Part shown: in pieces, positions 8,298-15,119 of the stretch
Layout of the letters: the number at the start of each line of letters is the position of its first letter
Numbering within the stretch: position 1 is the first letter of the stretch
Assembly (NCBI GenBank): GCA_017524615.1
Contig: JAFXVJ010000052.1
Span: 1-44,049, forward strand
Length of the DNA: 44,049 nt
Reading direction: 5' to 3'
DNA from: Clostridia bacterium
GTDB taxonomy: Bacteria > Bacillota > Clostridia > Christensenellales > Aristaeellaceae
The notes under the pieces: generated by a model
The model's input: only the letters and a program-made list of their open reading frames with translations
Told to the model about the DNA's origin: nothing
Databases searched by the model: none
Program-made: the position numbers and the translations under genes

Positions 8298-9337
8298 GGT
8301 GTTTCTCCCGTTCCCCTGGCAAAATACCCGGGCAGCTCCTTGATATCGATCGTTTGCAGCCGGCATTTTCCAATTGCCTCCGGCAGCACCAGGGTGATTT
8401 TTCCGCCCCGCCGTTTTTTATCGTGCAGCGCCGCCGAAGCCAGCCTGTCCGCCGGATAGGGGGACGTCACCGGCAGGCCGCAGGCCGCGCAGGCGCTTTC
8501 AATCCCGACTGCATCCATCCCCGCCGCCCGGGCCGCCATCACCAGACCGATGGCCACGCCCTGGCCGTGGGTCAGGACAAAGCCGGAGCACTTCTCCACC
8601 GCGTGGCCGAAGGTATGGCCCAGGTTCAGGAATTGCCGTCTGCCCATGTCCCGTTCGTCTGCCATCACATAATCCCGCTTGATGGCCACGCAGCGGGCGA
8701 TGGTCTTTTCCATTTCGTTTTTCCACGCGCCGGACCGCATCGCCTCAAACAGCGCCGGATCATCCAGGATGCCGTATTTCAGCATTTCTGCGGAACCGTC
8801 CCGGATCAGCTCGTCGGGCAGGGCTGCCATCACGTCCGTATCGCAAATCACCATTTCCGGCTGGTGAAAGGCACCCGCCATGTTTTTGCCGCCCCGGAGA
8901 TCAACGGCCGTTTTGCCGCCCACGGAGGAATCCACCGCCGCCAGCAGGGTGGTGGGGACCTGCACAAAACGCATCCCGCGCCCAAACACCGCCGCGGCAA
9001 AGCCCGCCAAATCCCCCGGCACGCCGCCCCCCAGGGCCACCACCAAATCGGACCGGGAAATCTCCATGGCGCACAGCCATTCCAGCGCCTGGGCCAGGGT
9101 ATCCATGGTTTTGTGCTGTTCGCCATGGGGAAAGGCCCACAGGCAGGGGGAAAAGCCCGCCGCCCGCAGGCTGTGCTGTACCGCATTTCCGTACAGCCCC
9201 GCCACGGTGTCATCGGTGATCACGGCGGCTTTGCAGGGCTTCACCGCCCGAGCGGCCATTTCGCCCACCCGGGCCAGCAGCCCCGGGCCGATCAGCACAT
9301 CATATTCCCCGGACGCTTTGATATGTACCCGTTCCAT
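8294..9337 (-). CDS. aroB: 3-dehydroquinate synthase
   Basis: NAD- and zinc-dependent cyclisation of DAHP to 3-dehydroquinate, the second step of the pathway. The 347-residue product has the NAD-binding ALGGGVPGDLAGF (GGG at 103-105), QVPTTLLAAVDSSVGGKTAVD, the metal-site Glu in AEMLKYG (about 184), and the histidines of NLGHTFGHAVE (about 241 and 245) and THGQGVAIG (257). The start at 9337 follows GGAGG by 7 bases and lies 2 bases after the tyrA stop. The open frame reaches further upstream inside tyrA, which is not used. Confidence 0.96.
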   Translation of the reverse strand: MERVHIKASGEYDVLIGPGLLARVGEMAARAVKPCKAAVITDDTVAGLYGNAVQHSLRAAGFSPCLWAFPHGEQHKTMDTLAQALEWLCAMEISRSDLVVALGGGVPGDLAGFAAAVFGRGMRFVQVPTTLLAAVDSSVGGKTAVDLRGGKNMAGAFHQPEMVICDTDVMAALPDELIRDGSAEMLKYGILDDPALFEAMRSGAWKNEMEKTIARCVAIKRDYVMADERDMGRRQFLNLGHTFGHAVEKCSGFVLTHGQGVAIGLVMAARAAGMDAVGIESACAACGLPVTSPYPADRLASAALHDKKRRGGKITLVLPEAIGKCRLQTIDIKELPGYFARGTGETP

Positions 9338-9339
9338 GG

Positions 9340-10173
9340 TCAATCCTCCAGCGCTTCCTTGATCTCCCGGCCTTCCCTGAGCAATTGCCGCAGCCGCGCT
9401 TCGTCCCGATCCCGCAAGGCGTCCCGATATTCCGTCAGCCGGTCGATCAGGTGCTGGATCTGATCCAGAAGCAAATCGTCGTTTTCCAGAAACAATTCTG
9501 TCCACATGGTTTCATTCAGCCGGGCCACCCTCGTCATATCCCGAAAGCTGCCTGCGGAAAAGCCCTTATGTTGGGTTGCCAGGGGCGTTTTCACATAAGC
9601 GCTGGATACCACGTGGGCCAGTTGGGAAGTGAAGGCGATCATTTCGTCGTGCTCCCGGGGCGTGGTGAACCGCACCCGGCCAAAGCCGATGGACAGGAAG
9701 ATTTCCTTGGCCCGCCGGATGGTTTCGATATCCGTTCCGGGGGCGGGGGCCAGGATCATGGAGGCGTTTTCAAACAAATCGTCCTGGGCGAAGGAAAAGC
9801 CGCTGCGCTCCCGGCCCGCCATGGGATGGCCGCCTATAAAGGTGAAGGCCGTGCCCTGAAACGCGGGAAACAGCCGGTCGCATACGTACCGCTTCACCCC
9901 GCAGCAGTCGATCACCAGCGCGCCGGGCATGAACCGATCCTTGCGGGCCAGCGCCCATTCCACCGCTGCCTGGGGATACAGGGCGATCAACACCACATCG
10001 CAGCTCTCCAGGATTTCATCGGTCAATTCCCCGTCAATGGCCTTCACCATTTTGGCCTGCAGCAGCGCCGTTTCGCTGAGATCCGTCCCGTACACGGTAT
10101 TGTCCGAATGGAATTTGATGCTCCGGGCCAGGGACCCGCCGATCAGCCCCAGACCCACGATGCCGAAAACCAT
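9340..10173 (-). CDS. tyrA: Prephenate dehydrogenase
   Basis: NAD(P)-dependent oxidative decarboxylation of prephenate to 4-hydroxyphenylpyruvate, the committed tyrosine branch. The 277-residue protein opens with the Rossmann motif GIVGLGLIGGSLA (4-16) and has IGGHPMAGRERSGF, with the catalytic His, and AFTSQLAHVVSSAYV. There is no chorismate mutase domain and no ACT domain after the catalytic core, so feedback control must act elsewhere (the ribosomal attenuator and DAHP synthase are candidates). AAGGAGGA precedes the ATG. It lies 16 bases after the HIT gene and 2 bases before aroB. Confidence 0.95.
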   Translation of the reverse strand: MVFGIVGLGLIGGSLARSIKFHSDNTVYGTDLSETALLQAKMVKAIDGELTDEILESCDVVLIALYPQAAVEWALARKDRFMPGALVIDCCGVKRYVCDRLFPAFQGTAFTFIGGHPMAGRERSGFSFAQDDLFENASMILAPAPGTDIETIRRAKEIFLSIGFGRVRFTTPREHDEMIAFTSQLAHVVSSAYVKTPLATQHKGFSAGSFRDMTRVARLNETMWTELFLENDDLLLDQIQHLIDRLTEYRDALRDRDEARLRQLLREGREIKEALED

Positions 10174-10189
10174 GGAGATACTCCTCCTT

Positions 10190-10603
10190 TCATCCGAGCT
10201 CGCGGATTCTCACTTGCTCATAGACTTCACGGATTTCCTTTTTCGCGCCTTCAAAGCGCGGCCAGGCGTCGATCCCGTCGCTGGGCTTTCTTGGAATGAC
10301 GTGGATATGGAAATGGGGAACGGACTGGCCTGCGCTTTCATCGCTGGCGTTGAGCAGATTGACCCCGGAGTAGCCGCATTTTTCCGTTAAGTGCCGGGAA
10401 ACCAGCTGCACGGTGCGCATGACGGCGTCCAGGACGTCCGGAGCGCAGTCCAGGATGTTTTTGCAATGCCATTTGGGCAGGACCAGGATATGCCCGTCCA
10501 CGTCTTTTGCAATGTCCATGATGGAGACCGTTTCCTCATCCTCATAGACCTTCAGGCCGGGGATTTCGCCCGCGGCGATCCTGCAAAAAACACAATCTTC
10601 CAT
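10190..10603 (-). CDS. HIT family nucleotide hydrolase/transferase
   Basis: Histidine-triad protein of 137 residues, probably a purine nucleoside phosphoramidase or dinucleotide hydrolase of the Hint/Fhit type. The catalytic triad HFHIHVIPR places His at 97, 99 and 101. CVFC at the N-terminus with a later His suggests the structural zinc site of Hint-like proteins. GGAGG precedes the ATG. It is embedded between aroF (60 bases upstream) and tyrA (16 bases downstream) in the aromatic operon. I know of no required role in aromatic synthesis; co-transcription may be incidental or may link it to aminoacyl-adenylate turnover, which is speculation. Confidence 0.93.
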   Translation of the reverse strand: MEDCVFCRIAAGEIPGLKVYEDEETVSIMDIAKDVDGHILVLPKWHCKNILDCAPDVLDAVMRTVQLVSRHLTEKCGYSGVNLLNASDESAGQSVPHFHIHVIPRKPSDGIDAWPRFEGAKKEIREVYEQVRIRELG

Positions 10604-10663
10604 TTTTCTTCCTCCATTGCCGCTTCCGGGGGCAAAAGCGCTTGTTTCGGCTCTTTTCCGGAC

Positions 10664-11671
10664 TTACCTGCACGCATAGGGTCGGATGGCGAATACGCAT
10701 TTCGCCACGTCGTCAAAGGCGTCGGGCGTCAGGCTCTGCGCGCCGTCGGAGAGGGCGTGGGGCGGATCGTTGTGCACCTCGATCATCAGGCCGTCCGCCC
10801 CGGCGGCGGCGGCGGCGACGGCCATGGGCTTGACCAGATAGGAATAGCCCGTGGCGTGGCTGGGATCTACGATGACGGGCAGATGGGTCAGCCGATGCAG
10901 CACCGGCACGGCGGACAAATCCAGCGTGTTGCGGGTGGCGGTTTCATAGGTGCGGATGCCCCGCTCGCACAGGATTACATTGTTATTGCCACCGGCCATG
11001 ATGTATTCCGCGCTCATCAGCCACTCCTGGATGGTGTTGGCCAGGCCGCGCTTCAGGAGGATGGGCTTGCGGATCTGGCCCAATTCTTTGAGCAGCTCAA
11101 AATTCTGCATGTTCCGGGCGCCCACCTGAATCACGTCCACCTCCTCGAACAGCGGCAGGTGGTTCACATCCATGATCTCCGTCACGACGGGCAGCCCCGT
11201 TTCCTTTTTCGCCAGCAGCAGCAATCGGATCCCTTCTTCATGCAGGCCCTGGAAGGCGTAGGGCGAGGTGCGGGGCTTGAACGCGCCGCCCCGCAGCAGC
11301 TTGGCGCCCGCTGCCTTCACGCGCTTGGCCACATACACGATCTGCTTCTCCGATTCCACGGAGCAGGGCCCGGCAATGATTTCAAAATGGCCCCCGCCTA
11401 TTGCCACACCGGGCGCGATCTGCACCACCGTGTCGTCGGCATGGAATTTGCGGTTGGCGTTCTTGTAAGGCTCCTGCACCCGCTGCACGTTTTCCACGAT
11501 CTCCAGGGACTTGATCACATCAATGTCCAGGCGGCTGGTATCACCGATCAGGCCCATAATGGTCTGTGTGGCGCCGACCGAGGTGTGAATATCAAAGCCC
11601 ATGGATTTGAGCCAGCCCCTCAGGTTTTCCACTTGTTTTTCATCGGCGTTTTGCTTAAGCAGAATGATCAT
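10664..11671 (-). CDS. aroF: 3-deoxy-7-phosphoheptulonate (DAHP) synthase, N-terminal regulatory-domain type
   Basis: Condenses PEP and erythrose-4-phosphate, the entry reaction of the shikimate pathway. The 335 residues comprise a ferredoxin-like N-terminal domain (1-70), as in the Thermotoga-type AroF, and a TIM-barrel catalytic domain of the KDO8P-synthase-like class I-beta family: [10 protein letters not shown] with the metal Cys at 103, [42 protein letters not shown], and IVDPSHATG. Such N-terminal domains commonly mediate Tyr and/or Phe feedback inhibition. GGGAGGA precedes the ATG. It is the first structural gene of the aro operon, directly behind the predicted attenuator. Confidence 0.96.
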   Translation of the reverse strand: MIILLKQNADEKQVENLRGWLKSMGFDIHTSVGATQTIMGLIGDTSRLDIDVIKSLEIVENVQRVQEPYKNANRKFHADDTVVQIAPGVAIGGGHFEIIAGPCSVESEKQIVYVAKRVKAAGAKLLRGGAFKPRTSPYAFQGLHEEGIRLLLLAKKETGLPVVTEIMDVNHLPLFEEVDVIQVGARNMQNFELLKELGQIRKPILLKRGLANTIQEWLMSAEYIMAGGNNNVILCERGIRTYETATRNTLDLSAVPVLHRLTHLPVIVDPSHATGYSYLVKPMAVAAAAAGADGLMIEVHNDPPHALSDGAQSLTPDAFDDVAKCVFAIRPYACR

Positions 11672-11708
11672 CGCTTGTCATCCTCCCGTTCGTTCCCAGT
11701 CATCAGAT

Positions 11709-11743
11709 AAAAAAGGCTTTGCGGTGGCATGTACCGCAAAGCC
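11709..11743 (-). terminator. Intrinsic terminator of the aro leader (attenuator 3:4 hairpin)
   Basis: On the minus strand GGCTTTGCGGT (11743-11733) pairs perfectly with ACCGCAAAGCC (11725-11715) across a 7-base loop, followed by six U residues (11714-11709). This is a textbook Rho-independent terminator placed before aroF and after a short leader reading frame. Confidence 0.9.
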
Positions 11744-11764
11744 CCTGACCTCAGATCAAAAACT

Positions 11765-11842
11765 TTACATGCGGCGGCATGCCTTGCCGGACAAGCCGGT
11801 AAAGCGATCATAATATTCGTAAGCCGCCCGTACAGTCCGCAT
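11765..11842 (-). CDS. Aromatic leader peptide (25 aa, Tyr-rich)
   Basis: A 25-codon frame starts with ATG at 11842, 9 bases after AGGAGG, and ends at a TAA immediately before the terminator hairpin. It contains AYEYYDRF at positions 7-14: three Tyr and one Phe within seven codons, then a basic end (GKACRRM). In-frame ATGs at 11851 and 11860 are alternatives but sit too close to the ribosome binding site. Size, location, and clustering of Tyr/Phe codons before a terminator and before DAHP synthase point to an attenuator leader peptide rather than a functional protein. Confidence 0.75.
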   Translation of the reverse strand: MRTVRAAYEYYDRFTGLSGKACRRM

Positions 11843-11877
11843 GCAAAGCATCCTCCTCATTGCCTGTTTGCGTATTC

Positions 11878-11907
11878 AGCATATCACACCCGCTTGTTCG
11901 CGGTCAA
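11878..11907 (-). promoter_or_regulatory. Promoter of the aro operon leader
   Basis: TTGACC (11907-11902), an 18-base spacer, and TATGCT (11883-11878) on the minus strand, about 20 bases before the leader ribosome binding site. Position fits a transcript starting just upstream of the leader peptide. Confidence 0.65.
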
Positions 11908-11939
11908 GGGGATGATTGTTTTTCCTCTGTTCTCCGGGT

Positions 11940-12449
11940 TTACTGGATGCTCTCCACCAGATCGGTCAGGTTTTTTGCCCCGACGATGAAGCCCTTGGAG
12001 TTGTCCAGCCGATAGTCTGCCGCCGCCCGGTAATGGCCGATGCAGCGGTTGTACTGGTCGATCACATCCTCATGGGAGCCGCCGGCCAGCAGCGGCCGCC
12101 GGTCGGTTTTGATATCGGACAGGATCTGATCCAGGGGCCGGTCGATATGGATGATGATGCCGTGGTTTTTCATGATGGTCACGTTCTCCGAAAAGGTGCA
12201 CAGTTCCCCGCCCGTGCTGACCACGCACGGAGGCTGGCCCACCAATTCGATCAGCACGCCCGTTTCCGCGTTGCGGAACAGCGGTTCCCCGAAGGAGGCG
12301 AAAATCTCATTGACCGTCATGCCCATCAGCTCGCACACCCGCTGATCGGTATCCACAAAATTCCAATTCAGATTTTGCGCCAAGCGACGGCCCAGGCTTG
12401 TTTTTCCAGCGCCCGCCATTCCCACCAGGAAAATATGCATATTCAGCAT
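11940..12449 (-). CDS. Second shikimate-kinase-like P-loop protein
   Basis: A 169-residue NMP-kinase-fold protein of the shikimate kinase family. P-loop GMAGAGKTS lies at 10-18; VDTD gives Asp33 and Asp35; GEPLFRNAE carries Arg59; the lid region is TDRRPLL near 116-121. The glycine triplet that binds shikimate (normally GGG) reads STGGE at 78-82, with Glu replacing the third glycine, whereas the kinase half of the AroE-AroK fusion keeps GGG. It may be a redundant kinase or have diverged to another substrate. The ATG at 12449 follows GAGGGGGG by 7 bases. It precedes aroF by about 270 bases but is separated by the aro promoter and attenuator. Confidence 0.85.
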   Translation of the reverse strand: MLNMHIFLVGMAGAGKTSLGRRLAQNLNWNFVDTDQRVCELMGMTVNEIFASFGEPLFRNAETGVLIELVGQPPCVVSTGGELCTFSENVTIMKNHGIIIHIDRPLDQILSDIKTDRRPLLAGGSHEDVIDQYNRCIGHYRAAADYRLDNSKGFIVGAKNLTDLVESIQ

Positions 12450-12514
12450 GGCGTTTCCCCCCTCGCGCTCGCTTCGGTAACGAAACAAAACCCATATCAC
12501 ACTTCTCTACTTGT

Positions 12515-12543
12515 ATCATAGCATAAAAAAGCCGTTCCCGCAA
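12515..12543 (-). promoter_or_regulatory. Promoter for the shikimate-kinase-like gene
   Basis: TTGCGG (12543-12538), 17-base spacer, TATGAT (12520-12515) on the minus strand, about 65 bases upstream of the ATG at 12449. The -10 is strong, the -35 only partial. Confidence 0.55.
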
Positions 12544-12644
12544 GGATCGAAAGGTCTGAAATGCAAAAAAATTCGGATTTTTCTTCAAATCCACGCATGA
12601 ATTTGCGCGCAATTTCCCATGCTAACCGCCAGGAGGCGATGCAC

Positions 12645-12779
12645 ATGAAGCCCATTCAGCAGGAAGGTCCCGCCAAACCGGAGCGGCAGCCGGACTGCCC
12701 CAAGCGGACGCCGACGGCGCTGTTTTCCATCCTGCCGCCGCAAAGGCGCATGCGGCTCAGACCGGGCATCCGTCATTGA
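12645..12779 (+). CDS. Possible small basic protein (44 aa)
   Basis: A 44-codon frame with AGGAGG 8 bases before ATG and an intrinsic terminator that overlaps its stop codon. The product is basic and proline-rich (PERQPDCPKRTPTAL, then PPQRRMRLRPGIRH), with one Cys and no signal or membrane segment. I recognise no family. A good ribosome binding site followed at once by a terminator argues for a real short transcript. Whether the peptide or the RNA matters is unclear, and no clear promoter is visible on this strand. It lies between the divergent shikimate-kinase-like gene and typA. Confidence 0.4.
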   Translation: MKPIQQEGPAKPERQPDCPKRTPTALFSILPPQRRMRLRPGIRH

Positions 12780-12793
12780 CGGCCCCGGTTTTT
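12761..12793 (+). terminator. Intrinsic terminator after the 44-codon frame
   Basis: ACCGGG (12761-12766) pairs with CCCGGT (12784-12789) and CCGTC (12770-12774) with GACGG (12778-12782) around an ATT loop, followed by TTTTT. It separates the small gene from the typA promoter. Confidence 0.75.
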
Positions 12794-12874
12794 GCCATGA
12801 TGTCCCGATTGCTTTTTCACCGCGTCCTTTCACTTTTTCCATCTCATACCCTTTAATTTTTCCCTCCGCAACGG

Positions 12875-12902
12875 TTGACAAACGGATCGGTTCAGATATA
12901 CA
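12875..12902 (+). promoter_or_regulatory. typA promoter
   Basis: TTGACA (12875-12880), 16-base spacer, TATACA (12897-12902), 43 bases before the typA ATG. Confidence 0.75.
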
Positions 12903-12945
12903 ATGAAGCGTTGGTTTTTCAGCCAACTGGAGGGAGTAAACACAC

Positions 12946-14769
12946 ATGATTCGCAATGATATCCGCAATATCGCTATCATCGCCCACGTGGATCACGGCA
13001 AGACCACGCTGGTGGATCAAATGTTGCGTCAAGGCGGCGTGTTCCGCCAAAACCAGCAGGTGGCCGAGCGCGTGATGGACTCCAACGACCTGGAGCGCGA
13101 GCGGGGCATTACCATTCTGGCCAAAAATACCGCCGTACATTACGGCAACGCGAAAATCAACATTGTGGACACCCCCGGCCACGCCGACTTCGGCGGCGAG
13201 GTGGAACGGGTGCTGAAAATGGTGGACGGCGTGCTGCTGCTGGTGGACAGCTTCGAGGGGCCCATGCCCCAGACCCGGTTCGTGCTGCAAAAAGCACTGG
13301 GCCTGAAGCTGCCCGTGCTGCTGGTGGTCAACAAGGTGGACCGGCCGGACGCCCGCTGCGAAGAAGTGGTAGACGAGCTGGTGGATCTTTTGATCGAATT
13401 GGATGCCGATCCGGAAACCCTGGACCGGCCCATCATCTACGCTTCCGCCCGGCAGGGGACCGCCACGCTGGATCTTGGCCAGCCCGGCACCGATCTAAGG
13501 CCCCTGTTTGACACCATCATGAAATATATCCCCGCGCCCGAAGGCGATCCGGACGGCCCGGCGCAGGTGCTGATTTCCACCATCGACTACAACGATTACG
13601 TGGGCCGCATCGGCATCGGCCGCATCAACCGGGGCACCCTCAGGGACAATATGATGGTGGTGCGGTGCAACGCCCAGAGCGAACAGGTGTCCGCTCCGTG
13701 GCGTCTGACGGGTCTTTCGCTGTATGACGGCCTCAAGCGCGTGGGCGCGGAGACCGTCAGCATGGGCGACATCGTGGCGCTCACCGGCCTTGCCGATATT
13801 TCGATCGGCGATACGGTGTGCGATCCCGCCGTTCCCGAAGCCCTTCCCTTCGTCGCTATCACCGAGCCCACCGTCACCATGACCTTCTCCGTCAACGATT
13901 CTCCCTTTGCCGGACGGGAGGGCCAGTATGTCACATCCCGTCACCTTCGCGCCCGCCTGTACCGGGAAATCGAAACGGATGTGAGCCTGCGGGTCAAGGA
14001 CGGCGAAACGCCGGATCAATTCGAGGTATGGGGCCGGGGCGAACTGCACCTGTCCATCCTGATCGAAACCATGCGGCGGGAAGGGTATGAATTCCAGGTG
14101 AGCAAGCCCGAGGTCATCTATCATTTCGTGGACGGCCGCAGGCAGGAGCCCATCGAGCGCATGGTGGCCGACGTGCCCCAGGCGTATGCCGGCGCGGTGA
14201 TCGAAAAGATCGGCCGCCGCCGGGGCACCCTGGAATCCATGGGCGGCAGCGACCGGGTGCGCCTGGAATTCCTGGTGCCGTCCCGGGGCCTGTTCGGCTA
14301 CCGCAGCGAATTCATGACCGACACCCGGGGCGAGGGCATCATGAGCGCCGTGTTCGATCATTACGAGGATTACAAGGGCGATATCCCCCACCGGAACGTG
14401 GGCGCGCTGGTGTGCTATGAAACGGGCGAAACCACGCAATACGCCCTGTTCAACGTGCAGGATCGCGGCACCCTGTTTGTGGGCAGCCAGGTGCAGGTAT
14501 ACGGCGGCATGATCTGCGGCGAATCCAGCCGCCCCGGCGATATCGTGGTGAACGTTTGCAAGGCCAAGCATGTGACCAACATGCGCAACGCCTCCGCCTC
14601 GGAGGACAGCCTGCGCCTGGTGTCCATCCATCCGCTGACGCTGGAAGAGTGCCTGGAATTCATCGACGACGACGAATTGCTGGAGATCACCCCCAAATCC
14701 CTGCGCATGCGCAAGCGGGAACTGAGCCACGAACAGCGCGCGAAAGCCGCCGCCCGGGCAAAGCAATAA
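12946..14769 (+). CDS. typA: Translational GTPase TypA/BipA
   Basis: Ribosome-associated GTPase of the EF-G family needed for growth and 50S assembly under stress or cold. The 607 residues show the G1 motif AHVDHGKTT, the switch-II motif [22 protein letters not shown], the beta-barrel domain II ([11 protein letters not shown]), EF-G domain V-like segments, and the TypA-specific C-terminal domain ([20 protein letters not shown]; ending in a Lys/Arg/Ala-rich tail). Length is normal. The ribosome binding site is GGAGGGAG ahead of the ATG. It is a single-gene unit with its own promoter and terminator. Confidence 0.97.
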   Translation: MIRNDIRNIAIIAHVDHGKTTLVDQMLRQGGVFRQNQQVAERVMDSNDLERERGITILAKNTAVHYGNAKINIVDTPGHADFGGEVERVLKMVDGVLLLVDSFEGPMPQTRFVLQKALGLKLPVLLVVNKVDRPDARCEEVVDELVDLLIELDADPETLDRPIIYASARQGTATLDLGQPGTDLRPLFDTIMKYIPAPEGDPDGPAQVLISTIDYNDYVGRIGIGRINRGTLRDNMMVVRCNAQSEQVSAPWRLTGLSLYDGLKRVGAETVSMGDIVALTGLADISIGDTVCDPAVPEALPFVAITEPTVTMTFSVNDSPFAGREGQYVTSRHLRARLYREIETDVSLRVKDGETPDQFEVWGRGELHLSILIETMRREGYEFQVSKPEVIYHFVDGRRQEPIERMVADVPQAYAGAVIEKIGRRRGTLESMGGSDRVRLEFLVPSRGLFGYRSEFMTDTRGEGIMSAVFDHYEDYKGDIPHRNVGALVCYETGETTQYALFNVQDRGTLFVGSQVQVYGGMICGESSRPGDIVVNVCKAKHVTNMRNASASEDSLRLVSIHPLTLEECLEFIDDDELLEITPKSLRMRKRELSHEQRAKAAARAKQ

Positions 14770-14795
14770 CGCCGCGTATTCAAAAAAACATCAAG

Positions 14796-14843
14796 CAAGC
14801 CCCCATGCCGTCCGAACGGACAGGCATCGGGGGCTTGGTTTTT
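14796..14843 (+). terminator. typA terminator
   Basis: CAAGCCCCCATGCC (14796-14809) pairs with GGCATCGGGGGCTTG (one mismatch), with an inner TCCG/CGGA stem, followed by GTTTTTGG. Strong hairpin directly after typA. Confidence 0.85.
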
Positions 14844-14881
14844 GGTTCTTCACGGATTGTCAGGGAAACGAATATCCTTCG

Positions 14882-14990
14882 GCGTCATCCCGAGCAAAGC
14901 GAAGCCCGGAGACGAAGCACAGTCGAGGGATCTGTGTGTGAACCGCTCAATCGGCATACCGATCTTTCGACTCCGTTCCGCTCTTGCTCC
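14882..14990. repeat. Intergenic palindromic repeat in the typA-valS gap
   Basis: The segment CGTCATCCCGAGCAAAGCG runs into ACAGTCGAGGGATC, matching in style the abundant GATCCCTCGAC...GGGATGACG repeat of gut bacterial intergenic regions. GTCGAGGGATC is partly mirrored by GATCTTTCGAC downstream, giving a loose hairpin. The rest of 14844-15119 shows no plausible gene; short open frames there have no ribosome binding sites. Confidence 0.5.
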
Positions 14991-15077
14991 GGAGGACATG
15001 ATCGGCCGTTTCTTCTTCCCTGGCTTTCCGTAAAGATCTGGTTTTTGCAATGCATACGCATGAACCGGCTATCGATG

Positions 15078-15101
15078 GCAGGGTGTCGGTCGGCACCCTG
15101 C
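15078..15101 (-). terminator. Hairpin after valS, possible terminator
   Basis: GCAGGGTG and CACCCTGC form a perfect 8-bp stem 19 bases beyond the valS stop. There is no U tract after it on the minus strand, so it may only protect the 3' end or work with Rho. Confidence 0.35.
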
Positions 15102-15119
15102 ATGGGATTAAAACGTCCC

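Larger units (their letters stand above)
11709..11848 (-). promoter_or_regulatory. Predicted ribosome-mediated Tyr/Phe attenuator of the aro operon
   Basis: Four complementary segments are visible in the leader RNA. Segment 1 CTTTGCATGCGG (11848-11837) matches segment 2 CCGCATGTAAAG (11774-11763) at 11 of 12 positions. Extended segment 2 (11783-11763) can also pair, with bulges, with segment 3 CTTTGCGGTACATGCC (11741-11726). Segment 3 otherwise forms the 5' arm of the terminator. The Tyr codons of the leader peptide lie between segments 1 and 2. This is the arrangement in which ribosome stalling for charged tRNA frees segment 2 to sequester segment 3 and allow read-through. The mechanism is inferred; the complementarity is seen. 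Confidence 0.72.
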
